Source: Pseudomonas sp. B21-023 (GTDB lineage Bacteria > Pseudomonadota > Gammaproteobacteria > Pseudomonadales > Pseudomonadaceae). From it: a stretch of 64,000 nucleotides of DNA. A program made the position numbers and the translations under genes. Positions 6,849-15,912 of this stretch are shown one piece after another (position 1 is the stretch's first letter; every line of letters begins with the position of its first letter). The stretch spans positions 4,499,501 through 4,563,500 of the forward strand of contig NZ_CP087190.1 in assembly GCF_024749165.1 (NCBI RefSeq). The letters are read 5' to 3'. Under the pieces are notes generated by a model that was given only the letters and a program-made list of their open reading frames with translations, did not search any database and was not told where the DNA came from.

Positions 6849-9455
6849 TTAAACGTGAGGTTGATCGAAGAGCTGACCAGCGGCCTGACGAGCCAGGCTT
6901 TCCCGTGACCAGGTTTCCCAGCTGTTGCGGATCATCCCCTCGAGCGAGCGGAACACCTGCTGCGGGTCCTTGACGTCACCCTGCACCGTGATCGGCATGT
7001 TGGGCATGTAGGAGAACTGCTGGTCAACCTTGGGCGGGTCCGCTTTCGGCTTGGCCTGCTCGAGCGCCTGGGCCACGACGGGCGCCGTGGGAGCGGGCGC
7101 TGCAGCTGCGATCGATCGCGCGACATCCCCTGGCGCGGCCTTGTCCTTGTCGACCTTCGCCGGCTGCTCGTCCTCGCCGAACAGCTTCTTGCCCAACCAG
7201 CCCCCCAGGCCCTCACCGCCGAGGCCACCGATCGCGGCACCGATGGCACCACCAATCGCCGTCCCCAAGACCGGTACAACCGAACCGAGCGCCGCACCTG
7301 CAGCACCACCCGCCAGCGCGCCGGCCAACCCGCCCGCCGCACTGCCGTAGCCCTCGGCCTTCTCATCCTGGGTTTTCGCGTTCATGGCCGTCTCGACCAC
7401 GGTCATGCCCGCATCGAGCACCTTCCCGCCTGGGAGCCTGCCGACCACCTTCGACACCTTGCCAACGACCCCCATCATCCGACCTATGCGCCCGACCTCG
7501 GCTGCAGCCGTCGCAGCGCCTACGGCCGCCGCACCTGTCGCAGCCCCGGCTCGAGCGACTCGGCCGACAGCCCCCGTAGAAGCAGATCGACGCGGCCCAG
7601 GCCCACCCCGGCCCCTGCGCTGCCGGCGGCGCCGTCGACCACCCGGCTCACCCACGCCGGTCGATGAGCCAAACCCGCCGAGGTCCTTGGCGTTGACGAC
7701 AAACACACGCTGCGGCTCGCTCGTGAGGCCACCACGATCATCGTTCGCAGCACCCGCGCCAAACACCTTGCCTAACGCGCCGAGCCCTGCATCGACCACC
7801 AGATTGCCCGTCTCCGGCAGCTCCCCCTCGCCACTGGCGCCACGCCCCACCCTGCGGCCCCGCGCGAGGTTGAACACCCCGCGCCCAACCTTGATCGCGC
7901 TGCGGGCTGTGAGAAACGCCATGACCGCCGCAGCAACGCCGGAGATGCCCATGACCAACGCAGGCAGCTTGTCCGACAGGTAGGTGATGCCATGAGCGAT
8001 CTTGGTCAGCCCCGCCGCCAGCAGATCAGTGGCCGGGCGGATCGCATCGCCAATGCTGCGCATCGAGTCATCCACGGCTTGGCCCAACTCACTCCAGCGT
8101 TGCTTAGACGTTTCCCGACGCTCGGCCAAGTTCTTGTCGAGGATGCCCCCTACCTTCTTCGCATCAGCCGAATCGGCCTTGAGTGTGTTGTACAGACCTC
8201 GGTTCTGCGCGTAGGCCGTGAGTGCCGCCTTGACTTGCATGTCGGCGAACACATCACCGGTGCGCAGGCTTCTCTCAAGCGCCTCAAGCGACGCCTTGAC
8301 CTTCTCCGGGTTAGCCTCCTTATCGATGTTGGCCTGGGCGTCCTTCATCGCCTGGGCCTTCTTCGGGTCGGTCTTTTCGACGTACTGCATGGCCAGGCCC
8401 ATGGACGCCTCGATGACGTTCATACCCTTTTGCAGGCCGGTGTTCAGCGACTTCTGGTAGTCAATCCCGGCCTTTGCATAGTTCTTCTGGATATCACTGG
8501 CGCCGATCTTCTCAATCCAGTTCTTGAAGTTGTTCGCTGCCTCGTCTGCACTACCAGCGGTCTTCATCTGGACTTGCAGCATCGAGCCCAGCGACGTCAC
8601 CGCGTCCAACCCGGTGACACCGTTCTTCTCCATACCGGCCAACAATTGCGGGAACCACCTGGCCATGTCGGACGCTTCGAAACTACCCGCCTGCCCCTGA
8701 TACGCGATGGCCTCCAGAGCCTGCTGCATGACCTTCGGGTCAGTGATCTTCGCGTTCTGCTGCAGCGCTTGGATCATCGCCGCCGTGTCGACGCCCGAGG
8801 AGCCTTGGCCCACGGCGAATTTCGCCGCCGTCGGCGCATAGGCCATGGCCTTGTCCACCTCCATACCGGCGCCGACAAGCTGGTTGATCAGGTCCGCTAC
8901 GTCGTTCCGCGACATCCCGGTATCACGTGCGGTATCGATTACCGCCCGGCTGAGCTGAGCCTCTTGCGGCTGGTTGACGATATCCGACTTGATTGCAATG
9001 TCGCGGATGATCGCTTGATAATCCGCACTGATCTTCGTCGGGATCGCAGCCAGACCGGCGCCGACCACGGTGGCACCGATGTTGGACTTGAGCGACGACT
9101 TACCCGCATCGATCTGCTGCCGACCTTTGTGCTGCAGATCTGCAGCTTTTGCCTCGCGCCCGAGTCGCTGGTACTCCTTGGACAGCCGGCCGACCTCGAC
9201 GCCCTGTTTCTTCAGCGCAGCGAGATTGCCATCGAGGCGCCGCAGCAACCCAGAGGCCGCCGCCGAGCCACTGTCGTGCGCTTTCTTCCATTCCTCTCGG
9301 AGCTTGATCGTCTCGCCGATGGTGTTCTTCAACACCTTCGCGCGGCTGCCGCTCTCCTCGAGCTTTTTGATATGCCCCTTGGCAGTGCCGAATGCCGAAC
9401 CAAGCGATGCAGCAACGGCCCCGCCGATTTCCAGCGCGATCGCCAGCTTTGCCAT
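6849..9455 (-). CDS. Tail tape measure protein
   Basis: Protein of 868 residues that sets tail length and is a candidate for DNA ejection. It shows a long helical N-terminus with repeated charged stretches and a TP901-type central core (GAGMEVDKAMAYAPTAAKFAVGQGSSGVDTAAMI). Membrane-like segments follow (ALVMGISGVAAAVMAFLTA and a Gly/Ala-rich stretch GLAGALAGGAAGAALGS). The C-terminus contains the QVFRSLEGMIR segment seen in P2 gpT relatives. It is preceded by the tail chaperone with its frameshift product, as in most tailed phages. Confidence 0.92.
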   Translation of the reverse strand: MAKLAIALEIGGAVAASLGSAFGTAKGHIKKLEESGSRAKVLKNTIGETIKLREEWKKAHDSGSAAASGLLRRLDGNLAALKKQGVEVGRLSKEYQRLGREAKAADLQHKGRQQIDAGKSSLKSNIGATVVGAGLAAIPTKISADYQAIIRDIAIKSDIVNQPQEAQLSRAVIDTARDTGMSRNDVADLINQLVGAGMEVDKAMAYAPTAAKFAVGQGSSGVDTAAMIQALQQNAKITDPKVMQQALEAIAYQGQAGSFEASDMARWFPQLLAGMEKNGVTGLDAVTSLGSMLQVQMKTAGSADEAANNFKNWIEKIGASDIQKNYAKAGIDYQKSLNTGLQKGMNVIEASMGLAMQYVEKTDPKKAQAMKDAQANIDKEANPEKVKASLEALERSLRTGDVFADMQVKAALTAYAQNRGLYNTLKADSADAKKVGGILDKNLAERRETSKQRWSELGQAVDDSMRSIGDAIRPATDLLAAGLTKIAHGITYLSDKLPALVMGISGVAAAVMAFLTARSAIKVGRGVFNLARGRRVGRGASGEGELPETGNLVVDAGLGALGKVFGAGAANDDRGGLTSEPQRVFVVNAKDLGGFGSSTGVGEPGGRRRRRQRRGRGGPGPRRSASTGAVGRVARAGAATGAAAVGAATAAAEVGRIGRMMGVVGKVSKVVGRLPGGKVLDAGMTVVETAMNAKTQDEKAEGYGSAAGGLAGALAGGAAGAALGSVVPVLGTAIGGAIGAAIGGLGGEGLGGWLGKKLFGEDEQPAKVDKDKAAPGDVARSIAAAAPAPTAPVVAQALEQAKPKADPPKVDQQFSYMPNMPITVQGDVKDPQQVFRSLEGMIRNSWETWSRESLARQAAGQLFDQPHV

Positions 9456-9474
9456 GCACTACCCTCCTGCAGGC

Positions 9475-9588
9475 TCAATCCGTGAGCCACCAGACGATGT
9501 CCATCCACGACATCGCCGAGATCTCGACCGCCGAAAAACCCAGCTCCTTCGCCAGCTGCTTGGCCAGCCGCTTCTGGGATCGTGGGTC
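9475..9588 (-). CDS. Frameshift extension (E'-like) of the tail assembly chaperone
   Basis: A downstream frame of 37 codons, DPRSQKRLAKQLAKELG through SWMDIVWWLTD, resembles the gpE/E' family and lies between the chaperone stop and the tape measure. It has no ATG, GTG or TTG start before its conserved part, and the same frame has stop codons shortly upstream in the chaperone gene. It should be made only as a C-terminal extension of the chaperone, giving about 135 residues. The required phase is +1, and the chaperone stop context CTT-TGA-C provides it. Confidence 0.75.
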   Translation of the reverse strand, partial: DPRSQKRLAKQLAKELGFSAVEISAMSWMDIVWWLTD

Positions 9589-9592
9589 AAAG
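9586..9592 (-). other. Candidate programmed +1 frameshift site CTTTGAC
   Basis: The chaperone ends in CTT TGA followed by C. This heptamer is identical to the +1 shift site of the bacterial prfB (RF2) gene, where tRNA-Leu slips from CUU to UUU over a UGA stop. Slipping here puts ribosomes exactly into the E'-like frame. A strong upstream Shine-Dalgarno-like stimulator, present in prfB, is not evident. Confidence 0.65.
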
Positions 9593-9883
9593 TTCGTCGT
9601 CTTGCACCAAGCGAAAATAGCCGGCCTGCAGGCGGGTGTAGTCCTTCAGGGTCAGGCCTTCGAGGTCCTTCACACCGACCTCGGCTAGGGAGGCGAACAG
9701 GTTCAGTTCACGTTGCTCGTCATCACCGTTGGTGAGCTGCTGTGCAGCACGGATGTCGCGCACCGTCGGCGCCCGCAGGCTCAGCTTGTCCACCTGCACG
9801 CCATTGCATTCGGCTGGCTTGCTCAAGGTGACGATGACGCGGTCTGCTTCAACCTGCAGGTAAGCGGGGATTTTCTTGCTCAT
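9587..9883 (-). CDS. Tail assembly chaperone (P2 gpE-like)
   Basis: Small acidic protein of 98 residues (MSKKIPAYLQVEADRV, APTVRDIRAAQQLTNGDDEQ, GLTLKDYTRLQAGYFRL). It lies between the tube gene and the tape measure, the invariant position of the tail assembly chaperone. The chaperone coats the tape measure during tail polymerisation and normally exists in short and frameshifted long forms. The short form ends at a TGA within CTTTGAC. Confidence 0.85.
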   Translation of the reverse strand: MSKKIPAYLQVEADRVIVTLSKPAECNGVQVDKLSLRAPTVRDIRAAQQLTNGDDEQRELNLFASLAEVGVKDLEGLTLKDYTRLQAGYFRLVQDDEL

Positions 9884-9910
9884 GGGGTGTTGTCCTTGTC
9901 TGTGAGGAAG

Positions 9911-10420
9911 TTACAGGCCCAGGGCCTGGCGTTGCTGGGCAAGCTGGTCGACGCCGTCGATCACCCGCTTCATGCCCAGCGCATCGATCTCGTAGATCAG
10001 GCGCCCGTCGACCTCGAGCTTGTAATAAGTCACCGCGACGTTGTGTTTGATCTCGGCCTTGTCGCCCGGCTTCCAGTCGCCCATGTCGACCTCCTTCAGC
10101 GCGCCGCGCAGGGTGACGATCACCGGGGTGATCTTGCCCTTGAAGCCCTTGAAGGCGCCGCGGAAGGTGCCGTTGAAGGCGGTGCCATCGGCCAGGCCGA
10201 AGAACTTCAGCGCCTCCCGGCGAATGCCGGTGGTGGTGAAGGCGGCCTCTTGTTTCTCCATGCCCTGCTCCATCTCGATCGGCATATCCATGCCGCCCGG
10301 GCGGTGCTCTTCCATCTTCAGGGTGAGCTTGGGCAGGGTCAGGCTGGGCACGTCGCCCTGGAAGCTGACGCCGTCGACGAACAGGTTCAGGTTGGCCAGT
10401 GTTTCGGGAATCATCGCCAT
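9911..10420 (-). CDS. Major tail tube protein (P2 FII-like)
   Basis: Protein of 169 residues of the contractile-tail tube family: MIPETLANLNLFVDGVSF near the start, LPKLTLKMEEHRPGGMD, then KGKITPVIVTL and VAVTYYKLEVDGRLIYEID. It polymerises into the inner tube inside the sheath. It follows the sheath gene by 12 bases, the standard FI-FII order. Confidence 0.92.
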   Translation of the reverse strand: MAMIPETLANLNLFVDGVSFQGDVPSLTLPKLTLKMEEHRPGGMDMPIEMEQGMEKQEAAFTTTGIRREALKFFGLADGTAFNGTFRGAFKGFKGKITPVIVTLRGALKEVDMGDWKPGDKAEIKHNVAVTYYKLEVDGRLIYEIDALGMKRVIDGVDQLAQQRQALGL

Positions 10421-10432
10421 GGGGGTCGCTCC

Positions 10433-11599
10433 TTATGCGTTGGCGTCGAGGACTTCGGTCAGCCACTGGTTCGTGACCTCGACGCGGAAGTTGGGGTTTT
10501 CGGCAGGCGGGACATCGGTGAAGCGGATGTTCCAATGCACCTTGCCCTGCTCCAGCTGGCTGGCAGTGTTCAGCTCCGGGTCAGCGAACACCTCGAAGTT
10601 GATGATTGCCCCCTGGTTCTTCAGGTCGCGCATGAACGCCTGCAGGCCCTCGGTGACGTCCTTGACGTAGGTCGCCGTGATCGAGCGGTCGACGGCCCAC
10701 TTGTGGCCGTAGAGGATCGCGTCCATGACGATGTCCATGGTTCGCACGCGGGTGACGAAGGCCCACTTCGGATCGCTCGACAGGGTGCGGTTGCCCCACA
10801 GGCGGTAACCGTCGTCGCGGATGATCGTGGCGATGTTGGCGTTGTTCAGCAGGTTGGCGCGGCAGGTCTCGTCGCCGTCGAGGAACTCGATCGGCCGCGA
10901 GGTGCCAGTGATGCCGACGAACTCCTTGTTCGACGGCGAGGCCCAGAAGCCGTACTCGCGGTCGGTCCAGGCGAACAGGCCGGCGACCCAGGCCGAGCTG
11001 GGGGCATTCACCGTCATGCTTGCGTCGGTGTCCCAGTACTGCACACCGGGATCAACCAGGAACGCGCGCTTGGCGCCGAACTCGCCAGCATAGGCCGTAG
11101 CCGCTTCGTCAGTGGTGTTAGGCCCGTCGAGGATGGCGATGCCACGCAGCTTGTCGGCCAGGGCCACCAGGGCGGTACCGACAGCGTGGGTGGCACTATG
11201 CTTGGGCGCGACCAGCAGCCGCGGCTGAGCGTTGAAGCGGCTCTTGCCGTCGAGCAGCGCCTGCAGGCCGGTGCGCTGGCCGCCCGCCTTGGTCCCGCCG
11301 ATGATCGCCGAGGTCTGCTCGGCAGCGTCCTCGACCTTGGCCACGCCGCACGCCACGATGACCGCCTTGGCACGGGTGTAGATAGCGCGGCAGGCCTTGG
11401 TGATCGCCGCGCCCTCGCCGAAGGCAGCCACGGCCTCGCGCTCGCTGGTGATCAGCACCAGGTCATTGGCCTTGGCCGTGGCGCCTGCGCCTTCGGTGAA
11501 GGTGTCGACCAGGCCGATGATCGAGGACGACGGCAGCGCAATGTTGCGCGCGCCGGTGTCGACGTTCGTTACGGTGACGCCGTGAAAGAAACCGCTCAT
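10433..11599 (-). CDS. Contractile tail sheath protein (P2 FI-like)
   Basis: Protein of 388 residues. SGFFHGVTVTNVDTG begins the protein; GLVDTFTEGAG, RAFLVDPGVQYWDT, SSAWVAGLFAWTDREYGFW and GYRLWGNRTLSSDP are typical sheath segments. The sheath contracts to drive the tube into the cell. The start at 11599 has CTGGAG 5 bases upstream and two GC-rich hairpins before it; a longer in-frame start at 11653 would run through the hairpins and is unlikely. Confidence 0.94.
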   Translation of the reverse strand: MSGFFHGVTVTNVDTGARNIALPSSSIIGLVDTFTEGAGATAKANDLVLITSEREAVAAFGEGAAITKACRAIYTRAKAVIVACGVAKVEDAAEQTSAIIGGTKAGGQRTGLQALLDGKSRFNAQPRLLVAPKHSATHAVGTALVALADKLRGIAILDGPNTTDEAATAYAGEFGAKRAFLVDPGVQYWDTDASMTVNAPSSAWVAGLFAWTDREYGFWASPSNKEFVGITGTSRPIEFLDGDETCRANLLNNANIATIIRDDGYRLWGNRTLSSDPKWAFVTRVRTMDIVMDAILYGHKWAVDRSITATYVKDVTEGLQAFMRDLKNQGAIINFEVFADPELNTASQLEQGKVHWNIRFTDVPPAENPNFRVEVTNQWLTEVLDANA

Positions 11600-11618
11600 A
11601 GGTTCTCCAGAAACAAGA

Positions 11619-11679
11619 AGGCCCCGCGTCAGCGAGGCCTGGGGGGTGGGCAAAGGAAAGCCCCGACAAGGCGGGGCTT
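11619..11679 (-). terminator. Two consecutive hairpins upstream of the sheath gene
   Basis: The first in transcript order, 11658-11679, has arms AAGCCCCG and CGGGGCTT (8 bp). The second, 11619-11640, pairs AGGCC with GGCCT and CGC with GCG. The second is followed on the minus strand by TTCTTGTTTCTGGAG and the sheath start. They may limit read-through from the fibre genes or protect the abundant sheath message. Confidence 0.6.
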
Positions 11680-11689
11680 GGGGTGGAGT

Positions 11690-12022
11690 TTAATCAGCCG
11701 GCCAGGGGTAGCTGGCCTGGATCTCGGCGAACCGCTGCAGGCCGGAACGCTTGGCAGCATCGGCCGCCTCGCCGTGCCCCAGCAGGGTCTCGCGCTGTGC
11801 CTCCGCAAAGAAGCGATCGGAGCCGGTCAGCGGGTTGGCATAGGCGGCCAGGCGCAACGCCTCCACCTGCTCCCGCGTTCGCGGTGTCAGCGGTGGGTTG
11901 AGGTGCGCATAGAGCTGCGCGTCATTCATTGGCTTAAGGTCGTCGGTAAGAAAAGAGTCGTCCGAGCCATCGGCCGCGAGGGCGATAACATCGCCGGTCC
12001 TGCTGTTGGTGTAGTACTTCAT
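11690..12022 (-). CDS. Tail fibre assembly-like protein
   Basis: Protein of 110 residues directly after the tail fibre gene, overlapping it by 4 bases (ATGA). The N-terminus MKYYTNSRTGDVIALAADG and the C-terminal helical part ending in PWPAD match the layout of short Pseudomonas phage fibre chaperones. The family assignment is mainly positional. Confidence 0.65.
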   Translation of the reverse strand: MKYYTNSRTGDVIALAADGSDDSFLTDDLKPMNDAQLYAHLNPPLTPRTREQVEALRLAAYANPLTGSDRFFAEAQRETLLGHGEAADAAKRSGLQRFAEIQASYPWPAD

Positions 12023-14103
12023 GCTCTCAGCTCCGCCCAGGTAACAATTGCGTCGTTGGAATCGTCGCGCTGTAACTGATACAACGCGCCCGGCGGCACG
12101 ACGCCATACAGCGTGGTCTGGCTGCCGCCGACCATGTAGCAGCTGCCGACAATCACCCCACCGGCGTATAAACGCGCCGACAGGTTGCCCGAGCCACCCG
12201 CCGTGTCGCGGACGGTGATCGCCGCCATGATTGGCTTGCCAGTTGAGTTAGGGTAATTCGTGCCCCATGTACGGCTTGCTGTGACGTCCTGCCAAGTCTG
12301 CCCCACCCCGAACGACACTTGATTCGACGGGGTCACCAGCTCTTGCTCCTGCCAGCTCGCGCCATCGAAGGTGCGGATAGCGATACGCCCCCGGTTAGCC
12401 CCCAAGCCCGTGATGACCTGAGTGCAGTAACTGGACCCGCCCGTCACGTCGACCGAATGACGCCCTTGCGCCCAGCCGCTGGGCAGGCCCACAAGGCCAG
12501 ACCCCGGCGTAATGTACTTGCCGCCGCCCAGGTACTTGTTCAAGTCCGTTTCCGTCGAGACGTGCTGGCCGCCGATCCCGTAGTCACCGAACCGCAAGCC
12601 CGTGCTCCAAAGGGTCCATGTTGCACCGCCGTCATAACTACCGCGCTGGGCCAAGTAGTTTCCTTGCGTGTACTGCAACTGCGCGACGACTTGCTCGCCA
12701 CGACAGAACACCAGCAACGGCGAATACACATCGGCGAAGTTCTGGGCACCCACTCCGCCCGCGCCGTAAAACCCAGTCGTCACCGCGCTGTTGGCATTCA
12801 TCACGTAGGCCGGCGTCTTCTGGCCGAGCCCCCAACCACCGCTCGCTACAAAGTCACTCAGCAGCTTTGCCAAGGGCTGGGCATCGGTGATGCCGTAGCC
12901 GGCCAGCGTGGTAGCCTTTGTGGCCTTTGTGGCTATAAGGCTAGTCATCGTTGCGGCGAAATTCGGGTCATTTCCCAGCGCCGCAGCCAGCTCATAAACC
13001 GTGTCCAATGCACCAGGCGCACCACCGACCAGGGCGCGAAGTGCCGCAAGCACGAAAGCTGTAGTAGCCAACTGGTTGGTATCGGTCCCGGCCGGTGCCG
13101 TGGCCGCAGTCGGCACGCCGGTAAAGTTCGGGCTTGCCAGTGGCGCCTTGCCAGCCAACGCCTGATCGACCTGGGCTTTGGTGTACACGTCGGTCAGGCC
13201 GTAGCCCTCGACCGTGGTCGGGTTCGTGGCACCGAGCACCCGACCGTAGCGGTCGACCGTGACGCTACGGTAAGTCCCCGCCGTGACGCCGGTGCGGCCC
13301 CAGGCCATTTCGAAAGCCAACCCGGTAACGCCCAAGGCGATCGGGCCATCGGTGACCAGTTGCCACGCGCTGTCACCGTTGGCCACCCCGCGCTCGATCA
13401 ACACCAGCATCCCCGGCGTGACCTTGGCACTTGCGTCCGCGTCGGCACAACGCACCCACGGGCCAGCGTCGACCAGATACAAACCGTTGTCCTTGGCCGC
13501 CGCCTGGTTCCTGACCAGCACTCGCGCGCCGGCCTCCAGCGCTACGCCGTCAACCGTCTGCAGGCCACTCAGGACAATCGCGGCAGTCGTCGCAGCTACC
13601 GCCGAGTGCTTGAAATCCTGGCGGGCCAGCTCCTCGGTGACCCACTCGCGGGTGGCCAGCACCACGCTCGGGTCGATCTTGAGCTGCACGCTGCTGGAGC
13701 TGCTCACGATCAGGTTCATCCGCACCACCTGGGTGCGGCCCGAGCCCTGGGACAGCAGGGGCTTGTAGGTCGGCGCGCAATTGGCCACCGCGATCAAGTC
13801 ACCGTCGGCGTCGTACAGACCGATCTCCCGGATCCAGCGGCCACCGACGTCTGCCGGGATGACCTGCTCCGCGACGATGATCGACGGGTCTTTGTCATCA
13901 ACTTTCAACTGGTTCAGCGGCGCCCGGCGCCACTCGTTTACCAGGGCGATCTGGGTGGCATTGGGGGTCGGGTCGGTGCCATTGGCATCGCCCACGCCCA
14001 TCTGAGTAATGCGCCAGGGGATGCCCAGGGCATCCGCGTTGGCCTGCTTCGCCGCCCCCACGTTGGTGAGGATGGCGTAAAACTGTGAGTTCTGGTCAAC
14101 CAT
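12019..14103 (-). CDS. Tail fibre protein (P2 H-like)
   Basis: Protein of 694 residues. The N-terminal baseplate-attachment domain (FYAILTNVGAAKQANADALG through RWIREIGLYDADGDLIAVANC) is the DUF3751 type. The middle has collagen-like/trimeric repeats: GYGLTDVYTKAQVDQALAGKA and GYGITDAQPLAKLL, plus PLASPNFTGVPTAA. The distal C-terminus (about 450-694) should carry host-receptor specificity. I chose 14103 because it starts 8 bases inside the end of gpI with coupled translation; an earlier in-frame Met lies far inside gpI. Confidence 0.9.
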   Translation of the reverse strand: MVDQNSQFYAILTNVGAAKQANADALGIPWRITQMGVGDANGTDPTPNATQIALVNEWRRAPLNQLKVDDKDPSIIVAEQVIPADVGGRWIREIGLYDADGDLIAVANCAPTYKPLLSQGSGRTQVVRMNLIVSSSSSVQLKIDPSVVLATREWVTEELARQDFKHSAVAATTAAIVLSGLQTVDGVALEAGARVLVRNQAAAKDNGLYLVDAGPWVRCADADASAKVTPGMLVLIERGVANGDSAWQLVTDGPIALGVTGLAFEMAWGRTGVTAGTYRSVTVDRYGRVLGATNPTTVEGYGLTDVYTKAQVDQALAGKAPLASPNFTGVPTAATAPAGTDTNQLATTAFVLAALRALVGGAPGALDTVYELAAALGNDPNFAATMTSLIATKATKATTLAGYGITDAQPLAKLLSDFVASGGWGLGQKTPAYVMNANSAVTTGFYGAGGVGAQNFADVYSPLLVFCRGEQVVAQLQYTQGNYLAQRGSYDGGATWTLWSTGLRFGDYGIGGQHVSTETDLNKYLGGGKYITPGSGLVGLPSGWAQGRHSVDVTGGSSYCTQVITGLGANRGRIAIRTFDGASWQEQELVTPSNQVSFGVGQTWQDVTASRTWGTNYPNSTGKPIMAAITVRDTAGGSGNLSARLYAGGVIVGSCYMVGGSQTTLYGVVPPGALYQLQRDDSNDAIVTWAELRA

Positions 14104-14713
14104 GAGCAATGTCCAGGGTGTCGATTGTGTGTTCCCGGCCACCGCGCCCAATGGAGCCGGTGACGACAATGTCGCGCTGCACGGGCGGATAGACGTCCAG
14201 TACGTCGCCTTCGCTCAGCGAGCCCGCCACGTAGAAGGCACCGCTGGTTTCCAGGCTGATCTGCAGGGCGGTCAGGTGGCGGCTTACAGGGCGCGCGTCA
14301 TCCAGCAGCAACCCCAGTTCGCGGTAGGTTTCCTCATCGATGCCGCCGTTCGAGACGCCGATCTTCAGCCCGAAGGTGCCCGGCGTCCCGGGTGGCACCT
14401 GCTCCCACCACTCGTTGATTTCGATCAGGTAGCCGAACGGCTCCACGACGCGGCGAAGCGCACCGATGGTGCCCTTGTGCGCATGCACGAAGAACGCGGA
14501 ACGGATCACCGAGCGCTTGACTGCCTCCGACCAGGTGTCGTCCCAGCGGTCCACAGACCAGGCCCACGCCAGCTGGTACAGCAGGTGTGCTGGGCAGGTG
14601 TCAGGGTTGTACAGTGTCCGCAGGGGGATGTCGGTCAGCTCGTCCGTGGCGACCTCGACGGCGCGTTCCAGCTGGGTGCTGTTCACGGGGAGCAGGCTTT
14701 TCATGTCAGCCAC
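14096..14713 (-). CDS. Baseplate protein gpI-like
   Basis: Protein of 205 residues of the phage tail protein I family: SLLPVNSTQLERAVE, LRTLYNPDTCPAHLLYQLAWAWSVDRWD, then HKGTIGALRRVVEPFGY. It joins the baseplate wedge to the fibres. It overlaps gpJ by 8 bases upstream and the fibre gene by 8 downstream. Confidence 0.92.
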   Translation of the reverse strand: MADMKSLLPVNSTQLERAVEVATDELTDIPLRTLYNPDTCPAHLLYQLAWAWSVDRWDDTWSEAVKRSVIRSAFFVHAHKGTIGALRRVVEPFGYLIEINEWWEQVPPGTPGTFGLKIGVSNGGIDEETYRELGLLLDDARPVSRHLTALQISLETSGAFYVAGSLSEGDVLDVYPPVQRDIVVTGSIGRGGREHTIDTLDIAHG

Positions 14714-15587
14714 CCCATGCCACGTTGATCTCCTCGCACCATGCCGCCTGTTCCTTGGTGGGGCGTATGTCCGTCCACCCCACCAGTTCCACCCGGCTCA
14801 CGCCGTCGATGTGCAACTGCGCATCGATCCCGGACCGCGAGACCTCCAGGCCCAGCCGGCGACGGGGATTCACCCAGGCCTGCAGCCGAGCCTTGCATGC
14901 AGCCAGGATGGCTTCGTTCTCTGGTCCCGTGCCGGCCTTGTAAAGCAGGGCCTCGACCCGGTACGGCAGGATCTCGGCGGCCTGGACCGTGAGCCGATCG
15001 GCCACCGGGCGCACATCGTCGTCGCTCAGGTAAGCACGTACCGTTTCCAGCAGCTCCGGCGGCGCGAGGCCCTCGCCCTCCAGGTCCAGCACCGTAACCA
15101 CTACCTCGGCCGGGGCCGGGCTCTCGGCTGTTGCGTCCGCCACCCGCCCGGAGGCGTTGCGTGCATGCAGGATGTAGCTGTTGCGCGGTCCTGCGGTGGT
15201 CAGCCCCTCATAGACCAACTGCACGCGCTCACGCAGCGCATCGTCCGCCTCGAGGACGCGCTCGACCGGAGGCACCGCATTGAGATCCTCGGCCTGCACT
15301 ATCAGCCGCTGAAGGTTCACATTGGCGGCCAGCTGGTCCAGATCCGCACCGCGGGCATAGGCCAGCATCAGGGCCTTGGCCGCGTCGTTGACCCGCGCCC
15401 GGTTCTGCATGCGCCGGTATGCGCCCAGCTCGAGGAGCTTTGTGATCGGGTCGCTCTCGAGCAGCGCGTCCCATTTGTCCCCCATGTACTGACGAAAGCG
15501 TTGCAGCTCTTCGCCGTACACCCCTTCGAAATCAAGGCTCTCCAGCACCTGCGGCGCCGGGAGCTGCGATAGATCCACTGCGCTCAT
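14706..15587 (-). CDS. Baseplate protein gpJ-like
   Basis: Protein of 293 residues of the baseplate J family: LPAPQVLESLDFEGVYGEEL, LARGADLDQLAANVNL (the conserved A-x-G-x-x-L-D segment), then LVYEGLTTAGPRNSYI. It forms the baseplate wedge with gp25- and I-like proteins. The start overlaps the end of the gp25-like gene by 4 bases. Confidence 0.93.
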   Translation of the reverse strand: MSAVDLSQLPAPQVLESLDFEGVYGEELQRFRQYMGDKWDALLESDPITKLLELGAYRRMQNRARVNDAAKALMLAYARGADLDQLAANVNLQRLIVQAEDLNAVPPVERVLEADDALRERVQLVYEGLTTAGPRNSYILHARNASGRVADATAESPAPAEVVVTVLDLEGEGLAPPELLETVRAYLSDDDVRPVADRLTVQAAEILPYRVEALLYKAGTGPENEAILAACKARLQAWVNPRRRLGLEVSRSGIDAQLHIDGVSRVELVGWTDIRPTKEQAAWCEEINVAWGG

Positions 15588-15910
15588 GCACTCACCTCCA
15601 AGACTGCGCTGTCACCCAGGTACGTGCCGGTCAACTGCAGGTCGATCTTGCCGTCGATAACCGCAAGCACCCGCACCCGCTCCAGCTGCAGCCGCGGTTC
15701 CCAACGGCCCAAGGCACGGGCCACCTCGGCCTGCACCGCACTTTTCCAGCCTTCGTTCACCGGCAGGTCGACGTAGCGCCGCAACTGGCAACCGTACTCA
15801 GGACGCATCCGGCGACTGCCCACCGTGGTAGTGAGGATGTCCTCGATGGACTGCCGCAGATGCCCCAGGCCGGAGACTGGCTGGCCCGTTCGACGATCCA
15901 TGCCGATCAC
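15584..15910 (-). CDS. Baseplate wedge protein, gp25/gpW family
   Basis: Protein of 108 residues similar to T4 gp25 and P2 gpW. It carries the signature R-x-R-PEYG in GSRRMRPEYGCQLRRYVD, followed by a beta-rich C-terminus. It anchors the first sheath ring on the baseplate. This P2-type gpW is unrelated to the lambda-type gpW encoded at 22262-22468. Confidence 0.92.
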   Translation of the reverse strand: MIGMDRRTGQPVSGLGHLRQSIEDILTTTVGSRRMRPEYGCQLRRYVDLPVNEGWKSAVQAEVARALGRWEPRLQLERVRVLAVIDGKIDLQLTGTYLGDSAVLEVSA

Positions 15911-15912
15911 GG

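Noticed and set aside
9713..12079. Long plus-strand open frame of 788 codons opposite the tube, sheath and fibre-assembly genes
   Set aside because: It mirrors real minus-strand genes in GC-rich DNA, has low-complexity composition and no recognisable domain; the minus strand encodes conserved sheath and tube proteins.
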